From Bradyrhizobium guangxiense (GTDB lineage Bacteria > Pseudomonadota > Alphaproteobacteria > Rhizobiales > Xanthobacteraceae), in the NCBI RefSeq assembly GCF_004114915.1, contig NZ_CP022219.1, positions 2,882,501 through 2,946,500 of the forward strand: 64,000 bases of DNA, read 5' to 3'. Under the pieces are notes generated by a model. It was not told the origin of the DNA and did not search any database. It saw only the letters and a list, made by a program, of their open reading frames with translations. Within the stretch, counting starts at the first letter, position 1, and every line of letters starts with the position of its first letter. This document shows, in pieces, positions 1 through 7,831 of this stretch. The translations under genes and the position numbers were made by a program.

Positions 1-524
1 GGCGATGCCTTGCTCACGGGCGTGACGGGGGCGCCCGTGATCGCTGCGGGCGACAGCGCGTCTGTCGTCACGATCTCGGTGGGATCGGCAGATGCGAGCT
101 TGACGGGCTCCGGCGCCGCGGCTGGGGCAGCCTCGCTGACGACGGGCTCCGGCGCCGGTTCGAGCGAGATCTGCGGCGCAGGCGGCGCCTCCACTGGCAG
201 GATCAGGGCCGGATCGGCCGAGGCGAGCTTGACGGCGGGAACGGCGGGCTCAGGCGCCGCTTCAGCGATCGTCGGGGCCGGTGCGGCGGCCACCGCAGCC
301 GCGATGTCGGCGGTCAAGGCGATACCGTCCTCGATGGTCGCAGCGGCCGGCACGTCGGCGAGGTCGAGCCGGCTGAGATCCTTGGCGCGCGAGACGGCAG
401 CCGCATTGGCACCGCTGTTCTCGATCAGGGCAGGGCCATAGGCGGAGAGCGAAAGCGCCAGCCAGCCGGCGAGCACGGCCGAGGGGCACGCGACTGCCAC
501 CAGAAGAGACCGTCGATCGTTCAT
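1..524 (-). CDS. Ala/Pro-rich membrane-anchored protein, N-terminal part (runs off the window)
   Basis: This reading frame is open from an ATG at 524 to the left edge, so the gene is partial and only its first 174 codons are seen. A GGAGG lies about nine bases upstream of the ATG. The first residues are MNDRRSLLVAVA followed by a hydrophobic stretch to about residue 30, which looks like a signal anchor. The rest is low-complexity Ala/Pro/Glu sequence in which the phrase VKLASADP occurs twice (in full at about residues 78 and 118). No catalytic domain is visible; it may lie beyond the window. The anchor plus Pro/Ala linker suggests an envelope-spanning or periplasmic linker region, but function is unknown. 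Confidence 0.65.
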   Translation of the reverse strand, partial: MNDRRSLLVAVACPSAVLAGWLALSLSAYGPALIENSGANAAAVSRAKDLSRLDLADVPAAATIEDGIALTADIAAAVAAAPAPTIAEAAPEPAVPAVKLASADPALILPVEAPPAPQISLEPAPEPVVSEAAPAAAPEPVKLASADPTEIVTTDALSPAAITGAPVTPVSKAS

Positions 525-846
525 GATCCCTGCCTCCAAACGGTTCTGCCCGGACCCGCCTTGCCCGGACAGTCATGATGCAAACAGTTTGACGAAAACA
601 GTCTTGCACGGAAAGGCACGCAGTGCGTCGATTGTTCGGAGGACCGTGTGGCAGCGCAATGGCGCAAATCGGCGAAAATGGGCTTTTCGACCGGGTGTTG
701 CCGAGCTGCAACGCGGGGTCCACGGCGGTTCCCCAGCGAGCGGCTCATGTCGTCAACTTGAATGATCGTGTTTACTCAATTTTGGATTGTGGCAGTGCAT
801 TTGTCTCTTGCCGGCAATTTCCGGTAGAGTTGGGAAGGATGCGGTT
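525..846. other. Intergenic region upstream of the Flp pilin gene
   Basis: About 320 bases between the divergent partial gene and the pilin gene. Short open frames here have no ribosome site and unnatural composition. The last 80 bases are more AT-rich and probably carry the pilin promoter, but I cannot point to a convincing -35/-10 pair. Confidence 0.4.
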
Positions 847-1017
847 GTGAAATTGAAATGCAAATGGGCGGAATTCGCCGCCGATGAAACCGGCGCGACT
901 GCGATCGAATACGGCCTGATCGCAGCCGGCATTGCGCTCGCGATCATCGAGATCATCTATGCGCTCGGCACCAATCTCGTCGCAAAGTTGCAATCGCTGG
1001 CGACGGCGTTGATGTAG
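847..1017 (+). CDS. Flp/Fap-type pilin (class IVb prepilin)
   Basis: A 56-residue protein whose core DETGATAIEYGLIAAGIALA matches the Flp pilin signature: Gly before the hydrophobic helix, Glu at position 5 of the mature pilin and Tyr next to it. Such pilins are cleaved by a TadV/CpaA-type peptidase and assembled into thin adhesive Tad pili by CpaE/CpaF/TadBC. I chose the GTG at 847 because GGAAGGAT lies just upstream; an in-frame ATG at 787 would add a sequence not seen in this family. No tad/cpa assembly gene is in the window, so this is an orphan pilin that would depend on machinery elsewhere. Confidence 0.78.
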   Translation: MKLKCKWAEFAADETGATAIEYGLIAAGIALAIIEIIYALGTNLVAKLQSLATALM

Positions 1018-1167
1018 GGCAGCGCGCCGCTGCATCGACACCGTCGTTGCAGCCATCGCCCCTTCAAAGTCAGCATTTCCTGGCATCACGCGCATCGCGT
1101 CCTTGATGCGCTGTCTTGCTCCCGCGCCTCGCGGCAACTTTGTTGCGGCTGGCGCGTTTGGTCGCCC

Positions 1168-1371
1168 ATGACGCATCCCTCGCTTCGTCCCATGGACGCC
1201 TTCGATCCCACCGAACCCGCCATCCTGCACGATCGCCTCACGGACACGATCATCACCTGGACCGCCGATCAGGCTGACGATTACCGGCGGGCCAGCCGGC
1301 CGGGTAACGATGGAACGGTGGCCTGGAAGGCCTATCTGTTCGATGGTTGGGGCAACGTGCTCGGTGGCTGA
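1168..1371 (+). CDS. Small conserved hypothetical protein
   Basis: A 67-residue acidic protein without signal peptide or membrane segment. It is rich in Asp, Trp and Tyr, with segments such as DRLTDTIITWTADQADDYRR and a C-terminal LFDGWGNVLGG. The even composition and normal codon use suggest a real protein, and I have the impression that similar small proteins occur in Bradyrhizobium, but I cannot name a family. The start is uncertain: ATG 1168 or ATG 1192. Confidence 0.55.
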   Translation: MTHPSLRPMDAFDPTEPAILHDRLTDTIITWTADQADDYRRASRPGNDGTVAWKAYLFDGWGNVLGG

Positions 1372-1541
1372 GCACCGCCCATGACTGTGCATGTCGCGGC
1401 CGGCATGATTCGGCCAAAGCCTTGTAGATGTTAAATATATTGCTATGCACCGTGCGCGCTTGTGCAATGCAACAAAGCGTGTCGCATTGCAGCAAGACCG
1501 GCCTAAATATGCTCCGACTCTTCCACTCAGGAGCATCACCA

Positions 1542-1796
1542 ATGAACAAGAAGACTCTGTCGATCGCCGCCGCCATCCTGGCGATCGCAGGCAGCACCGC
1601 GGCCTTTGCGGCCGAACTGCCGACTTACGAGGCCAACGGATTTCCGGTCTCGCCCTTGCAGGTTCGCGTCCTCGGTGCCGCGCATGTCGAGCAACAGGCC
1701 GCTGCGCCGACCACGGTCGCCTCGGTTCACCAGACCAAGGTGCTCAGCCCCCGCAAGCTGAAGACTGCGGACGTCACCACGGGCGCTGCCCGCTGA
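1542..1796 (+). CDS. Small exported hypothetical protein
   Basis: An 84-residue protein starting at ATG 1542, preceded by AGGAG about eight bases upstream. Residues 1-23 form a clear Sec signal peptide (KK, hydrophobic core, AFA cleavage site), leaving a mature periplasmic protein of about 60 residues with no recognised domain. The AT-rich stretch at about 1425-1515 upstream may carry the promoter. Function unknown. Confidence 0.72.
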   Translation: MNKKTLSIAAAILAIAGSTAAFAAELPTYEANGFPVSPLQVRVLGAAHVEQQAAAPTTVASVHQTKVLSPRKLKTADVTTGAAR

Positions 1797-2070
1797 GCTC
1801 TATCGCGTGACGTCAAGTGGGTTCCGCGGAGAGGCGGGATCCACTGCCTCACCTCACTCCTTTGACTTCGACGCAATCTCCCGGCGCGATCAATTGATGT
1901 CGATGCGCTGATTGAGAATCCGGCCGCGAACAAGTTCGCGTGAATGTGCCGGTTATGTATCTCCGTTCATAACGTACGTGATCCATTTAACGGTTGCTTT
2001 GCAGACCGCATCGCTTGATGCGGCTGCCGCATTTTCGCGGCCGGGTTTGCAATCATAGTGGAAGCCCGTC

Positions 2071-2217
2071 ATGCCCATTGCGCAGAAAGTCGTTGCTGCT
2101 CCTACTTCGCCGCGCGCGTTCATTCTCAAGCACGCCACCTTGTTCGCGGCCGCCGCCTTGTTCGTATTCGTGCTGAGCCTGACCTACGGCCTCGATCTCA
2201 GCCCCGGATTTTTCTGA
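2071..2217 (+). CDS. 48-residue single-pass membrane protein
   Basis: A short reading frame, ATG 2071 to TGA 2217, preceded by GTGGAAG at a suitable distance. The protein starts MPIAQKVVAAPTSPRAF, then has a hydrophobic helix at about residues 21-38 (LFAAAALFVFVLSLTYG) and ends DLSPGFF. The cytoplasmic-positive N-terminus and single helix make it a plausible small membrane protein. No known family is recognised. Conservation in related genomes would settle whether it is translated. Confidence 0.55.
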   Translation: MPIAQKVVAAPTSPRAFILKHATLFAAAALFVFVLSLTYGLDLSPGFF

Positions 2218-2308
2218 GCGATCCTGCGCAGCGCGCGAGGCTCTGCGCGTCCCAGCCCTGCGGCCGCGTGGGTTGAGGCCATTGGCGGGCTGACATAAGG
2301 CTTGGTCC

Positions 2309-3229
2309 ATGGACCAGCGGACGAGCGGCGCCGAGGCTCTCTCTCAGAACAACGATGCAGCGCCGGCACTGCTCGGCGTGGCCTGCGGCCTTGCCGCGGC
2401 GCTGTTCTGGGCGCTCGGCTTTGCCGGCACGCGGCATGGGCTCAAGGTCGGATTCACGCCGGTCGATCTGCTCGTGCATCGCTACGTCTGGTCGGGGATC
2501 GCGTTCCTGCCGCTGGTGTTGCGCGCCGGCGTCAAGGATCTCTGCGGCATCGGCTGGGGCAGGGGCCTCGTGCTGATGGTGCTCGGCGGCCCGGTGATGT
2601 CGCTGATCTCCTACACCGGCTTCCTGTTCGTGCCGCTCGGCCATGGCAGCGTGATCCAGCCCTCCTGTGCCACGCTCGGCGGCCTGTTGCTCGCAGCCCT
2701 GGTTCTGAAGGAGCGGATCACCGTCTCGCGTCTCGTCGGCGCCCTCGTCATTGTCGGCGGCCTCGGTGTGATCGGCGCGGAATCGATCGGCCATATCGGC
2801 GCCACCGGCGTGCAGGGCGATCTGATCTTCGTGCTGACCGGCTTGATGTTCGCCGGCTTCGGCGCCGCGCTGCGGCGCTGGCGCGTCTCCGCGGTCTCGG
2901 CCGCGCTTGTCATCAACGCGCTGTCGCTGTTGCTGCTGCCGGTCTACGTCGCAACCGTCGGCCTCGCCCATGTTGTGGCGATCGGCGTCTCCGAAAACGC
3001 CATCCAGGCGCTGGCGCAGGGCGTGCTCGCAGGTCCCGCCGCGCTCTATCTGTTCGCCGTCTCGGTGCAGCGCCTCGGCGTTGCCCGGGCTGCTGTGTTT
3101 CCGGCCTGCGTGCCGGCGCTGACGCTGCTCACCGGCTGGCTGCTGCTGGGCGAGCCGCCGACGCTGCTGCAGACCGCGGGCCTCGTGACCGTGCTGTGCG
3201 GATTCTATCTGGCGCAGCGGCAGCGATAG
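2309..3229 (+). CDS. EamA-family DMT transporter
   Basis: A 306-residue integral membrane protein with about ten hydrophobic helices arranged as two EamA repeats of roughly 140 residues each; the second begins near LIFVLTGLMFAGFGAALRR. Members of this drug/metabolite transporter superfamily usually export amino acids or metabolites across the inner membrane. The sequence does not reveal the substrate. The start ATG is the first in frame. It stands alone and is followed by a GC-rich hairpin. A second, distant EamA protein lies at 17.2 kb. Confidence 0.85.
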   Translation: MDQRTSGAEALSQNNDAAPALLGVACGLAAALFWALGFAGTRHGLKVGFTPVDLLVHRYVWSGIAFLPLVLRAGVKDLCGIGWGRGLVLMVLGGPVMSLISYTGFLFVPLGHGSVIQPSCATLGGLLLAALVLKERITVSRLVGALVIVGGLGVIGAESIGHIGATGVQGDLIFVLTGLMFAGFGAALRRWRVSAVSAALVINALSLLLLPVYVATVGLAHVVAIGVSENAIQALAQGVLAGPAALYLFAVSVQRLGVARAAVFPACVPALTLLTGWLLLGEPPTLLQTAGLVTVLCGFYLAQRQR

Positions 3230-3253
3230 TGTCTATCGCCCATAAAACAGGAA

Positions 3254-3272
3254 GGCCGCCCAGGGGGCGGCC
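3254..3272 (+). terminator. Hairpin after the DMT transporter gene
   Basis: An eight-base GC stem (GGCCGCCC paired with GGGCGGCC) starts 25 bases after the transporter stop codon. There is no clear T-run on the plus strand, so it may act as a Rho-assisted or processing hairpin rather than a classical terminator. Confidence 0.4.
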
Positions 3273-3477
3273 CGCTCAAGTCTGAAGATGTGATGCAATC
3301 GAACAGGTAACCCTGCAAGCCAGCCCCGGGTTGAGAAAATAGATACGCGCTGCAAACGCCAGCCCCGGCGTCTTCAAGCTTACACGGATTTACGACAGCG
3401 ATAAGAAGATTGTGGGTTCCGGAGCTGGAACCGGGCGTTAGCGTTACCGCGGGCGGCCAGGCCCTACGTCGCCGCGG

Positions 3478-3828
3478 CTACGCTTTCCTGACGAATTCCG
3501 ACTTCAGGTTCATCGCGCCGATGCCGTCGATCTTGCAGGCGATGTTGTGGCCGTCGGTGGCGTCCTGCAGGCGGATGTTGCGCACCTTGGTGCCGCCCTT
3601 GACCACCGAGGAGGAGCCCTTGATCTTGAGATCCTTGATCACGATGACGCTGTCGCCATCAGCGAGCACATTGCCATTGGCATCGCGCACGCCGGCGTCC
3701 GGCGCGGCATCCGCGGCCGCCTCCGCCGCACCGCTCCATTCATGGCCGCATTCCGGGCAGACCCAGAGATCGCGATCCTGATAGGCATGCTCGGAGCTGC
3801 AGGCGGGGCATTTCATCGCGTCGGTCAT
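3478..3828 (-). CDS. PhnA/YjdM-type zinc-ribbon protein
   Basis: A 116-residue protein with an N-terminal zinc ribbon (Cys7, Cys10, Cys24, Cys27 in CPAC and CPEC) followed by the conserved PhnA domain ([25 protein letters not shown] and KVRNIRL). Length and order match the E. coli YjdM/PhnA family of about 111 residues. Despite the old phosphonate name, the role of this family is not settled; no phosphonate gene is nearby. The start MTDAMKCP is chosen because it places the zinc ribbon at the N-terminus as in homologues; the longer frame upstream has no coding character. Confidence 0.85.
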   Translation of the reverse strand: MTDAMKCPACSSEHAYQDRDLWVCPECGHEWSGAAEAAADAAPDAGVRDANGNVLADGDSVIVIKDLKIKGSSSVVKGGTKVRNIRLQDATDGHNIACKIDGIGAMNLKSEFVRKA

Positions 3829-4071
3829 GGCAAGTCTCGTCCAGCTCTTCTCGGGGTCTCGTGCTTCGTTCGCGGCGCGACCGTAGGGGCCGGGAACAGG
3901 AAAGCAAGCGAAAGCTGCCGATTGCGGGAGGCCGCGGTCGGCTGATGGTGCGATATCACCGAAACAGCGCGACGAAGACCGCGACGAGCCAGCGGAGGCG
4001 CTTCGCTTGATGCAAATCAACCTGATCCGCGCGGCCCGACCTAGGTTGTGTCGACGAAGCAGCGAGTGGGA

Positions 4072-4437
4072 ATGGCGATGTCGCACAGTGCTCGAATCTA
4101 TCTCGGCCTCGCTCTCTTGATCGCGTTGTCGGTGCTGTTTGTGCTCGGCGTCGTCCACACCGCGGCGGGGGCGCCGAGATCCGGCCCGCGTGCCGTCGCC
4201 GAAGGCCATCGCCTGGCGCAGGCATGGTGCCAGACCTGTCACGCCATCGAGCCGCACATGGCCGGGTTCTTCGACGAGGCCCCGAGCTTCCAGGCCATCG
4301 CGGACAGGAGCGGCACCACCGCGCTATCGCTCAAGGTGTTCTGGCGGACCAGCCATCAGAACATGCCGAACCTCGTGATCTCGCCGGAGCAGGCGGATGT
4401 GCTGTCGGCCTATATCCTGAGCCTGCGCGGCAAGTGA
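4072..4437 (+). CDS. Membrane-anchored monohaem cytochrome c
   Basis: A 121-residue protein with an N-terminal hydrophobic helix (about residues 9-28) acting as signal or anchor, and one haem-binding CQTCH motif at residues 53-57. A Met in the segment SHQNMPNL is a likely sixth ligand and the C-terminus ([14 protein letters not shown]) is the usual cytochrome c helix. It is therefore a small class I c-type cytochrome of the periplasm. No oxidase or dehydrogenase gene is next to it, so its electron partner is unknown. ATG 4072 follows a GAGTGGGA; ATG 4078 or GTG 4048 are alternatives. Confidence 0.8.
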   Translation: MAMSHSARIYLGLALLIALSVLFVLGVVHTAAGAPRSGPRAVAEGHRLAQAWCQTCHAIEPHMAGFFDEAPSFQAIADRSGTTALSLKVFWRTSHQNMPNLVISPEQADVLSAYILSLRGK

Positions 4438-4671
4438 GGCCGTCGGTACGATTTCACGAAAACAACCCCATGCACAGTAGACGGGGCCTTGATAAGCCTC
4501 GTGTTTTCGTTTTGTCCGAATGCGATTTGCGGCGTCGGGCAAAACGGGGGTATATTGGCATGGTGGCGTCTTGCGGACATCGTCGGCGCCAGCCGCGTGC
4601 GGCATCATCTCGGATGACGCTTGCGCTGCATCCGGGCTAGGTTTGCGCGGCAATTCGCAGACGAGCCCGCC

Positions 4672-5076
4672 ATGACCTTCCTGCTCAACATCGACGTTCC
4701 CGATGTGGCGCAAGCCACAAGCTTCTACACCGCCGCCTTCGGCCTCACGGTCGGTCGCCGCTTCGGCACCGACTTCGTCGAGCTGCTCGGCTGGCCCGCG
4801 CCGGTCTATCTCCTGACCAAGCGGGCCGGCACGCTGGGTGCCGGCGGCGACCGCCGCCGCTACGAGCGGCACTGGACGCCGGTGCATGTCGACGTCGTCG
4901 TCGACGATGTCGATGCCGCCGTCGAGCGCGCGCTGCGCGCCGGCGCGATGTTGGAGGTGCCGGCGAGCGATGCGCCCTATGGCCGGATCGCGATGCTGGC
5001 CGATCCGTTCGGGCACGGCTTTTGTCTGCTGGCGTTCAGCGCGAAGGGATACGATGCGTTGCTGGGGAGTTCGTAA
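4672..5076 (+). CDS. VOC/glyoxalase-fold protein
   Basis: A 134-residue protein with two beta-alpha-beta-beta-beta modules of the vicinal oxygen chelate fold: FLLNIDVPDVAQATSFYTAAFGL at the start, and HVDVVVDDVDAAVERALRAGA and DPFGHGFCLLAF in the second half. VOC proteins include glyoxalases, dioxygenases and resistance proteins; the metal ligands cannot be assigned securely here and the substrate is unknown. ATG 4672 puts the fold at residue 1. It appears to be a single gene. Confidence 0.78.
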   Translation: MTFLLNIDVPDVAQATSFYTAAFGLTVGRRFGTDFVELLGWPAPVYLLTKRAGTLGAGGDRRRYERHWTPVHVDVVVDDVDAAVERALRAGAMLEVPASDAPYGRIAMLADPFGHGFCLLAFSAKGYDALLGSS

Positions 5077-5131
5077 TCCGGGCTACGCTTGTTACGATCG
5101 CTGAGGGACAGCAAGCTTCAATCGGGACGAC

Positions 5132-5803
5132 ATGCCGGCAAAACCGCAAAGGAAACTGAAGACCTACCAGACCTCGCTCGGCTTCTTCGATCAGGCGATC
5201 GCCGCGCCCTCGATGAAGGCGGCGCTCGAGGCCTGGGGCGCCAGCTCCAACCTGTTCCACCAGGGCGCCGCGAAGGAGACCGACGACCCCGCTATCGTCG
5301 CCGCGACCATGGCGAAGCCCGGAGTTGTGCTCAGGCGCCCCGTGGGATCGGACGGGCCGTTCACTGAAAGCGCCGAGCTGCCCACCGATCTCGCCGATGA
5401 CGACGCAACGCCCAAAGGCAAGAACAAGAGCAAAGCCAAGCCCAAGCCCAAGAGCACGACGCGATCGCCGAAGCGTCCGGCCAAGGCCGCAAAGCCACCA
5501 TCCGGCAAGACCGACGATCAGGCGGCCCGCAAGGCCGCCGCGGCGTTCGCGAAGGAGGAGCGGCGGCGCGAGGCCGCGCGTGCCAAGGAGGAGGCCGCCC
5601 GCGCCAGGGAGCGTGCACGCCGCGACAAGGCGGTCGCCGCCGCCGAGGCTGCGCTGGAGAAGGCGAGGCGGGAGCACGATGCCAGGCTGGAGGAGATCGA
5701 AGCGGAGCGGGCTGCGCTGGACGCGCGCGACGAGGCCGAGCAGGAGCGCTGGGACAAGCAGCGGATCAAGCTGCAGGAGGCGCTGCGCCGGGCGCGGGAG
5801 TAG
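5132..5803 (+). CDS. Lys/Ala-rich coiled-coil protein (TolA-like in composition only)
   Basis: A 223-residue protein. Residues 1 to about 85 form a compact region (KTYQTSLGFFDQAIAAPSMK) that may be a small conserved domain. Residues 90-130 are a Lys/Pro-rich linker and residues 130-223 a highly charged coiled coil (RREAARAKEEAARARERARR and on). There is no membrane segment, so the label TolA that such proteins often receive is probably only compositional. Function unknown. Confidence 0.7.
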   Translation: MPAKPQRKLKTYQTSLGFFDQAIAAPSMKAALEAWGASSNLFHQGAAKETDDPAIVAATMAKPGVVLRRPVGSDGPFTESAELPTDLADDDATPKGKNKSKAKPKPKSTTRSPKRPAKAAKPPSGKTDDQAARKAAAAFAKEERRREAARAKEEAARARERARRDKAVAAAEAALEKARREHDARLEEIEAERAALDARDEAEQERWDKQRIKLQEALRRARE

Positions 5804-5813
5804 GGGAGCGAAA

Positions 5814-5936
5814 GTGCTTGGCCAATTCGTCTCGCGCGGCGGCGCCGCCGAGCGCGTTGAACAATTCCTTTACCATGGCGGCCGTCGTTCGGTGAAGCGG
5901 TGGAAGTTTAGCGGTTCGGCAAAAATGCTGAGGTAG
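5814..5936 (+). CDS. Possible 40-residue protein with GTG start
   Basis: A GTG at 5814 is preceded by AGGGGAGCGAAA, a good ribosome site, and opens a 40-codon frame (MLGQFVSRGGAAERVEQF to AKMLR) ending at TAG 5936. It lies between the coiled-coil gene and the PilZ gene. The product is basic, with no known domain. The region also has the look of a promoter for the following gene, so this remains a weak candidate. Confidence 0.2.
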   Translation: MLGQFVSRGGAAERVEQFLYHGGRRSVKRWKFSGSAKMLR

Positions 5937-5995
5937 AGACGCTTCAGTCTTTCGGATGCGTCTTTCGACGCCGCCGCAAGCTTACGGGAGCTGTC

Positions 5996-6532
5996 ATGAG
6001 CGATCATCGCGCCGCCGTCAGGCACCACACCTTGCGCACCGGCATCGTCGAATTCGACAACGGGGCCGGCAGCACCGTCAGCGTGCCCTGCACGATCCGC
6101 GATGTCTCCGCTTCCGGCGCGCGGCTCCAGCTCAACAGCTCGGCCTGGATCGCCGAGGCGTTCACGTTGGTTTTCGCAAGCGGCCTGCGCAAGGCCTGCC
6201 GCGTCGCCTGGCGCAAGGAGCGGCTGGTCGGCAGCGCCTTCGCGGACGGCTATGCCAGCGCAGATGAGCAGGCCGCCATGATGACCGCGGACGAGCAGGC
6301 CCGGCACCGCCTCGGCATCGGCACGCGCGTCAGGGCCGCCCGCGAGATGCGCGGCTATACCGAAGCCCAGCTCGCCGAGCGCCTCAGCGTCACGCCGGCC
6401 TTCATGGCCGCGGCCGAGCGGGGCGAGGCGGACATTCCGCTGTACCAGCTGATGCGGATCGCCGAACTCTTGATGGTCGGCCTCGACGGGCTCGTGGCGG
6501 GGCCGGTGCCTGAGGAGATCGACGCGGCGTAG
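5996..6532 (+). CDS. PilZ domain fused to an XRE-type helix-turn-helix
   Basis: A 178-residue soluble protein. Residues 1-95 resemble a PilZ domain: R5-A-A-V-R9 fits the RxxxR motif, and IRDVSASGARL supplies the (D/N)xSxxG motif, the two elements that bind c-di-GMP. Residues about 105-160 (GIGTRVRAAREMRGYTEAQL, then AERLSVTPAFMAAAERGEAD) match an XRE/Cro-C1 helix-turn-helix. The arrangement suggests a DNA-binding regulator gated by c-di-GMP; that is inference. The gene stands alone, so no target can be named from context. Confidence 0.75.
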   Translation: MSDHRAAVRHHTLRTGIVEFDNGAGSTVSVPCTIRDVSASGARLQLNSSAWIAEAFTLVFASGLRKACRVAWRKERLVGSAFADGYASADEQAAMMTADEQARHRLGIGTRVRAAREMRGYTEAQLAERLSVTPAFMAAAERGEADIPLYQLMRIAELLMVGLDGLVAGPVPEEIDAA

Positions 6533-6588
6533 GGCGTCGTAGCGACGGATGAGCGGAGCGACTTGTCGGCCGAAGCCTTGGCGAAGGC

Positions 6589-6662
6589 CGAAGCAATCCC
6601 GTCTGTCTCCGCGGCAACGGTCTGGACTGCTTCGTCGCAAGAGCTCCTCGCAATGACGGCAG
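6589..6662. repeat. Intergenic palindromic repeat (Bradyrhizobium type)
   Basis: The stretch contains inverted arms GAAGCAATCCC and CTGGACTGCTTC, followed by CTCCTCGCAATGACGG, phrases that I know to recur in intergenic spaces of Bradyrhizobium and relatives. It lies between the PilZ-XRE gene and the next small gene and holds no reading frame with coding character. Confidence 0.55.
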
Positions 6663-6769
6663 AGCGGCAGCGGAGCCAAATTCGTCAGCACTCGTCCCCG
6701 CACCTCGCGCGAAATTTGCTTGCCTTGCCTGGCATCCTTTTGCACTCTTTGCGCGAAGGAGATCACCGC

Positions 6770-7051
6770 ATGACCAAATTGACCGCCGCCTGCGCGCTCG
6801 GAACCGCCCTGGTGCTGAGCAGCCTTGCAACATCAGGCGCGGAGGCCCGCACGCGCAAAGCCGTCGTCGTTCGCGCCCCGCAGGAGCGGCTCGTCGTCAC
6901 AGCGCCCGTGCTGCGGCCGACACCGTGGGATTACAATGTCGTTCCGCGCTATCGCTATCGCCCCGAGGACGACAAGGTCGATCCCTACGGCCCGCCGCTG
7001 GTGCCGTCCTATGTTCGCTATGAGGGATGGCGCTGGCCGTATTGGTGGTAG
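6770..7051 (+). CDS. Small exported Arg/Tyr/Pro-rich protein
   Basis: A 93-residue protein starting at ATG 6770, 10 bases after a strong GAAGGAGA site. Residues 1-26 form a Sec signal peptide ending near GAEA. The mature part is rich in Arg, Pro and Tyr (PWDYNVVPRYRYRPEDDK) and ends YEGWRWPYWW. No catalytic motif. Such small aromatic-rich exported proteins are common in Bradyrhizobium; function unknown. Confidence 0.72.
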   Translation: MTKLTAACALGTALVLSSLATSGAEARTRKAVVVRAPQERLVVTAPVLRPTPWDYNVVPRYRYRPEDDKVDPYGPPLVPSYVRYEGWRWPYWW

Positions 7052-7459
7052 CGATCGACCTTCAAGGGGCGACAACCGCGTACCGTGGAGCGGCAGGGTC
7101 AATCGCGCTCCGCCTCAAAAAAGTCATGCCGTCATGTGAATTGCCCCACAGACGGCGGCTGTCCTGTCTGTTTATGTGCCGCCAACCGGCTCCTCGTGCG
7201 CGCGTTGGCATTGCGCATCCGGCGCCTTCGCATTTCGAAATCCTTGGGTGATCGCTATGGGCGTTTTTCATCGCACCGCCATGCTTTGCAGCTGGTTCAT
7301 CGAGTCCACCATGAGCGGGTGTACCGAGAGATTTCGCGTGCGCTGAACTGCGCGCACAGAGATTTTCCCGAGGCCCCGCCGGTGACGGACGGGGCTTTTT
7401 CATGTTCGCAATCTGCCCACTCCTGCCCGGCGGAGCCTTCGCGAGAAGGAGGCAGGGTC
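7052..7459. other. Non-coding region ending in a terminator; possible small RNA
   Basis: Four hundred bases between two small genes. A well-formed terminator lies at 7372-7400 on the plus strand, far from the preceding stop codon at 7051. A 29-codon frame (ATG 7257 to TGA 7346) has no convincing ribosome site. The sequence between about 7130 and 7400 could be the 3' region of the preceding mRNA or an independent small RNA; nothing in it allows a name. Confidence 0.3.
7372..7400 (+). terminator. Intrinsic terminator
   Basis: GCCCCG and CGGGGC form the outer stem, with a CCG/CGG extension inside, followed directly by five T residues on the plus strand. It would end transcription coming from the small exported gene or from an independent promoter in the preceding 300 bases. 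Confidence 0.75.
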
Positions 7460-7663
7460 ATGTGGGAGTATTTTGGACCCGATTTCGCGTTCGATGTGGT
7501 GAAGGGTGTGGTCGCCGGAATGGCCTCTTTGGCATTTCAGGTCGTCGCGCCACGAACCTTTCGTGCCGCAAAGCAGTTTCGCGCGCGCCGGGTTGCGAGG
7601 AAGGCGGCGCGCCAAGCTGCGAGACGAGCACAGCGCAACGCGGTGCCGGAGGATGGGCGTTGA
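7460..7663 (+). CDS. Small basic hypothetical protein with one hydrophobic segment
   Basis: A 67-residue protein with a textbook ribosome site (GAAGGAGG, eight bases before ATG 7460). The N-terminal half (MWEYFGPDFAFDVVKGVVAG) is amphipathic to hydrophobic and the C-terminal half is strongly basic (RARRVARKAARQAARRAQRN). It could sit at the inner face of the membrane or bind nucleic acid. No family recognised. Confidence 0.65.
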   Translation: MWEYFGPDFAFDVVKGVVAGMASLAFQVVAPRTFRAAKQFRARRVARKAARQAARRAQRNAVPEDGR

Positions 7664-7781
7664 GATGCAAGTCGCCCGGACAAAAACTGACGGGGTGGGT
7701 TAGCCGCAGGCCTGACCCACCTCTTTTGTTGCGGCGGACAACAAGGAGGTGCCGACCGCGCCCGTGCTGAGGCTGCACTGT

Positions 7782-7802
7782 CCCGGATTCGCTCCATCCG
7801 GG
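7782..7802. repeat. Short palindromic intergenic repeat
   Basis: CCCGGAT and ATCCGGG are separated by seven bases. This is a common short intergenic palindrome in Bradyrhizobium and it lies just past the 3' end of the coiled-coil gene encoded on the other strand. Confidence 0.5.
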
Positions 7803-7831
7803 CTACGCTCTGAAGCCCGCTCCTTGCGGGC

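Noticed and set aside
7257..7346. 29-codon frame as a leader peptide
   Set aside because: No ribosome site and no run of regulatory codons or attenuator directly coupled to a downstream gene.
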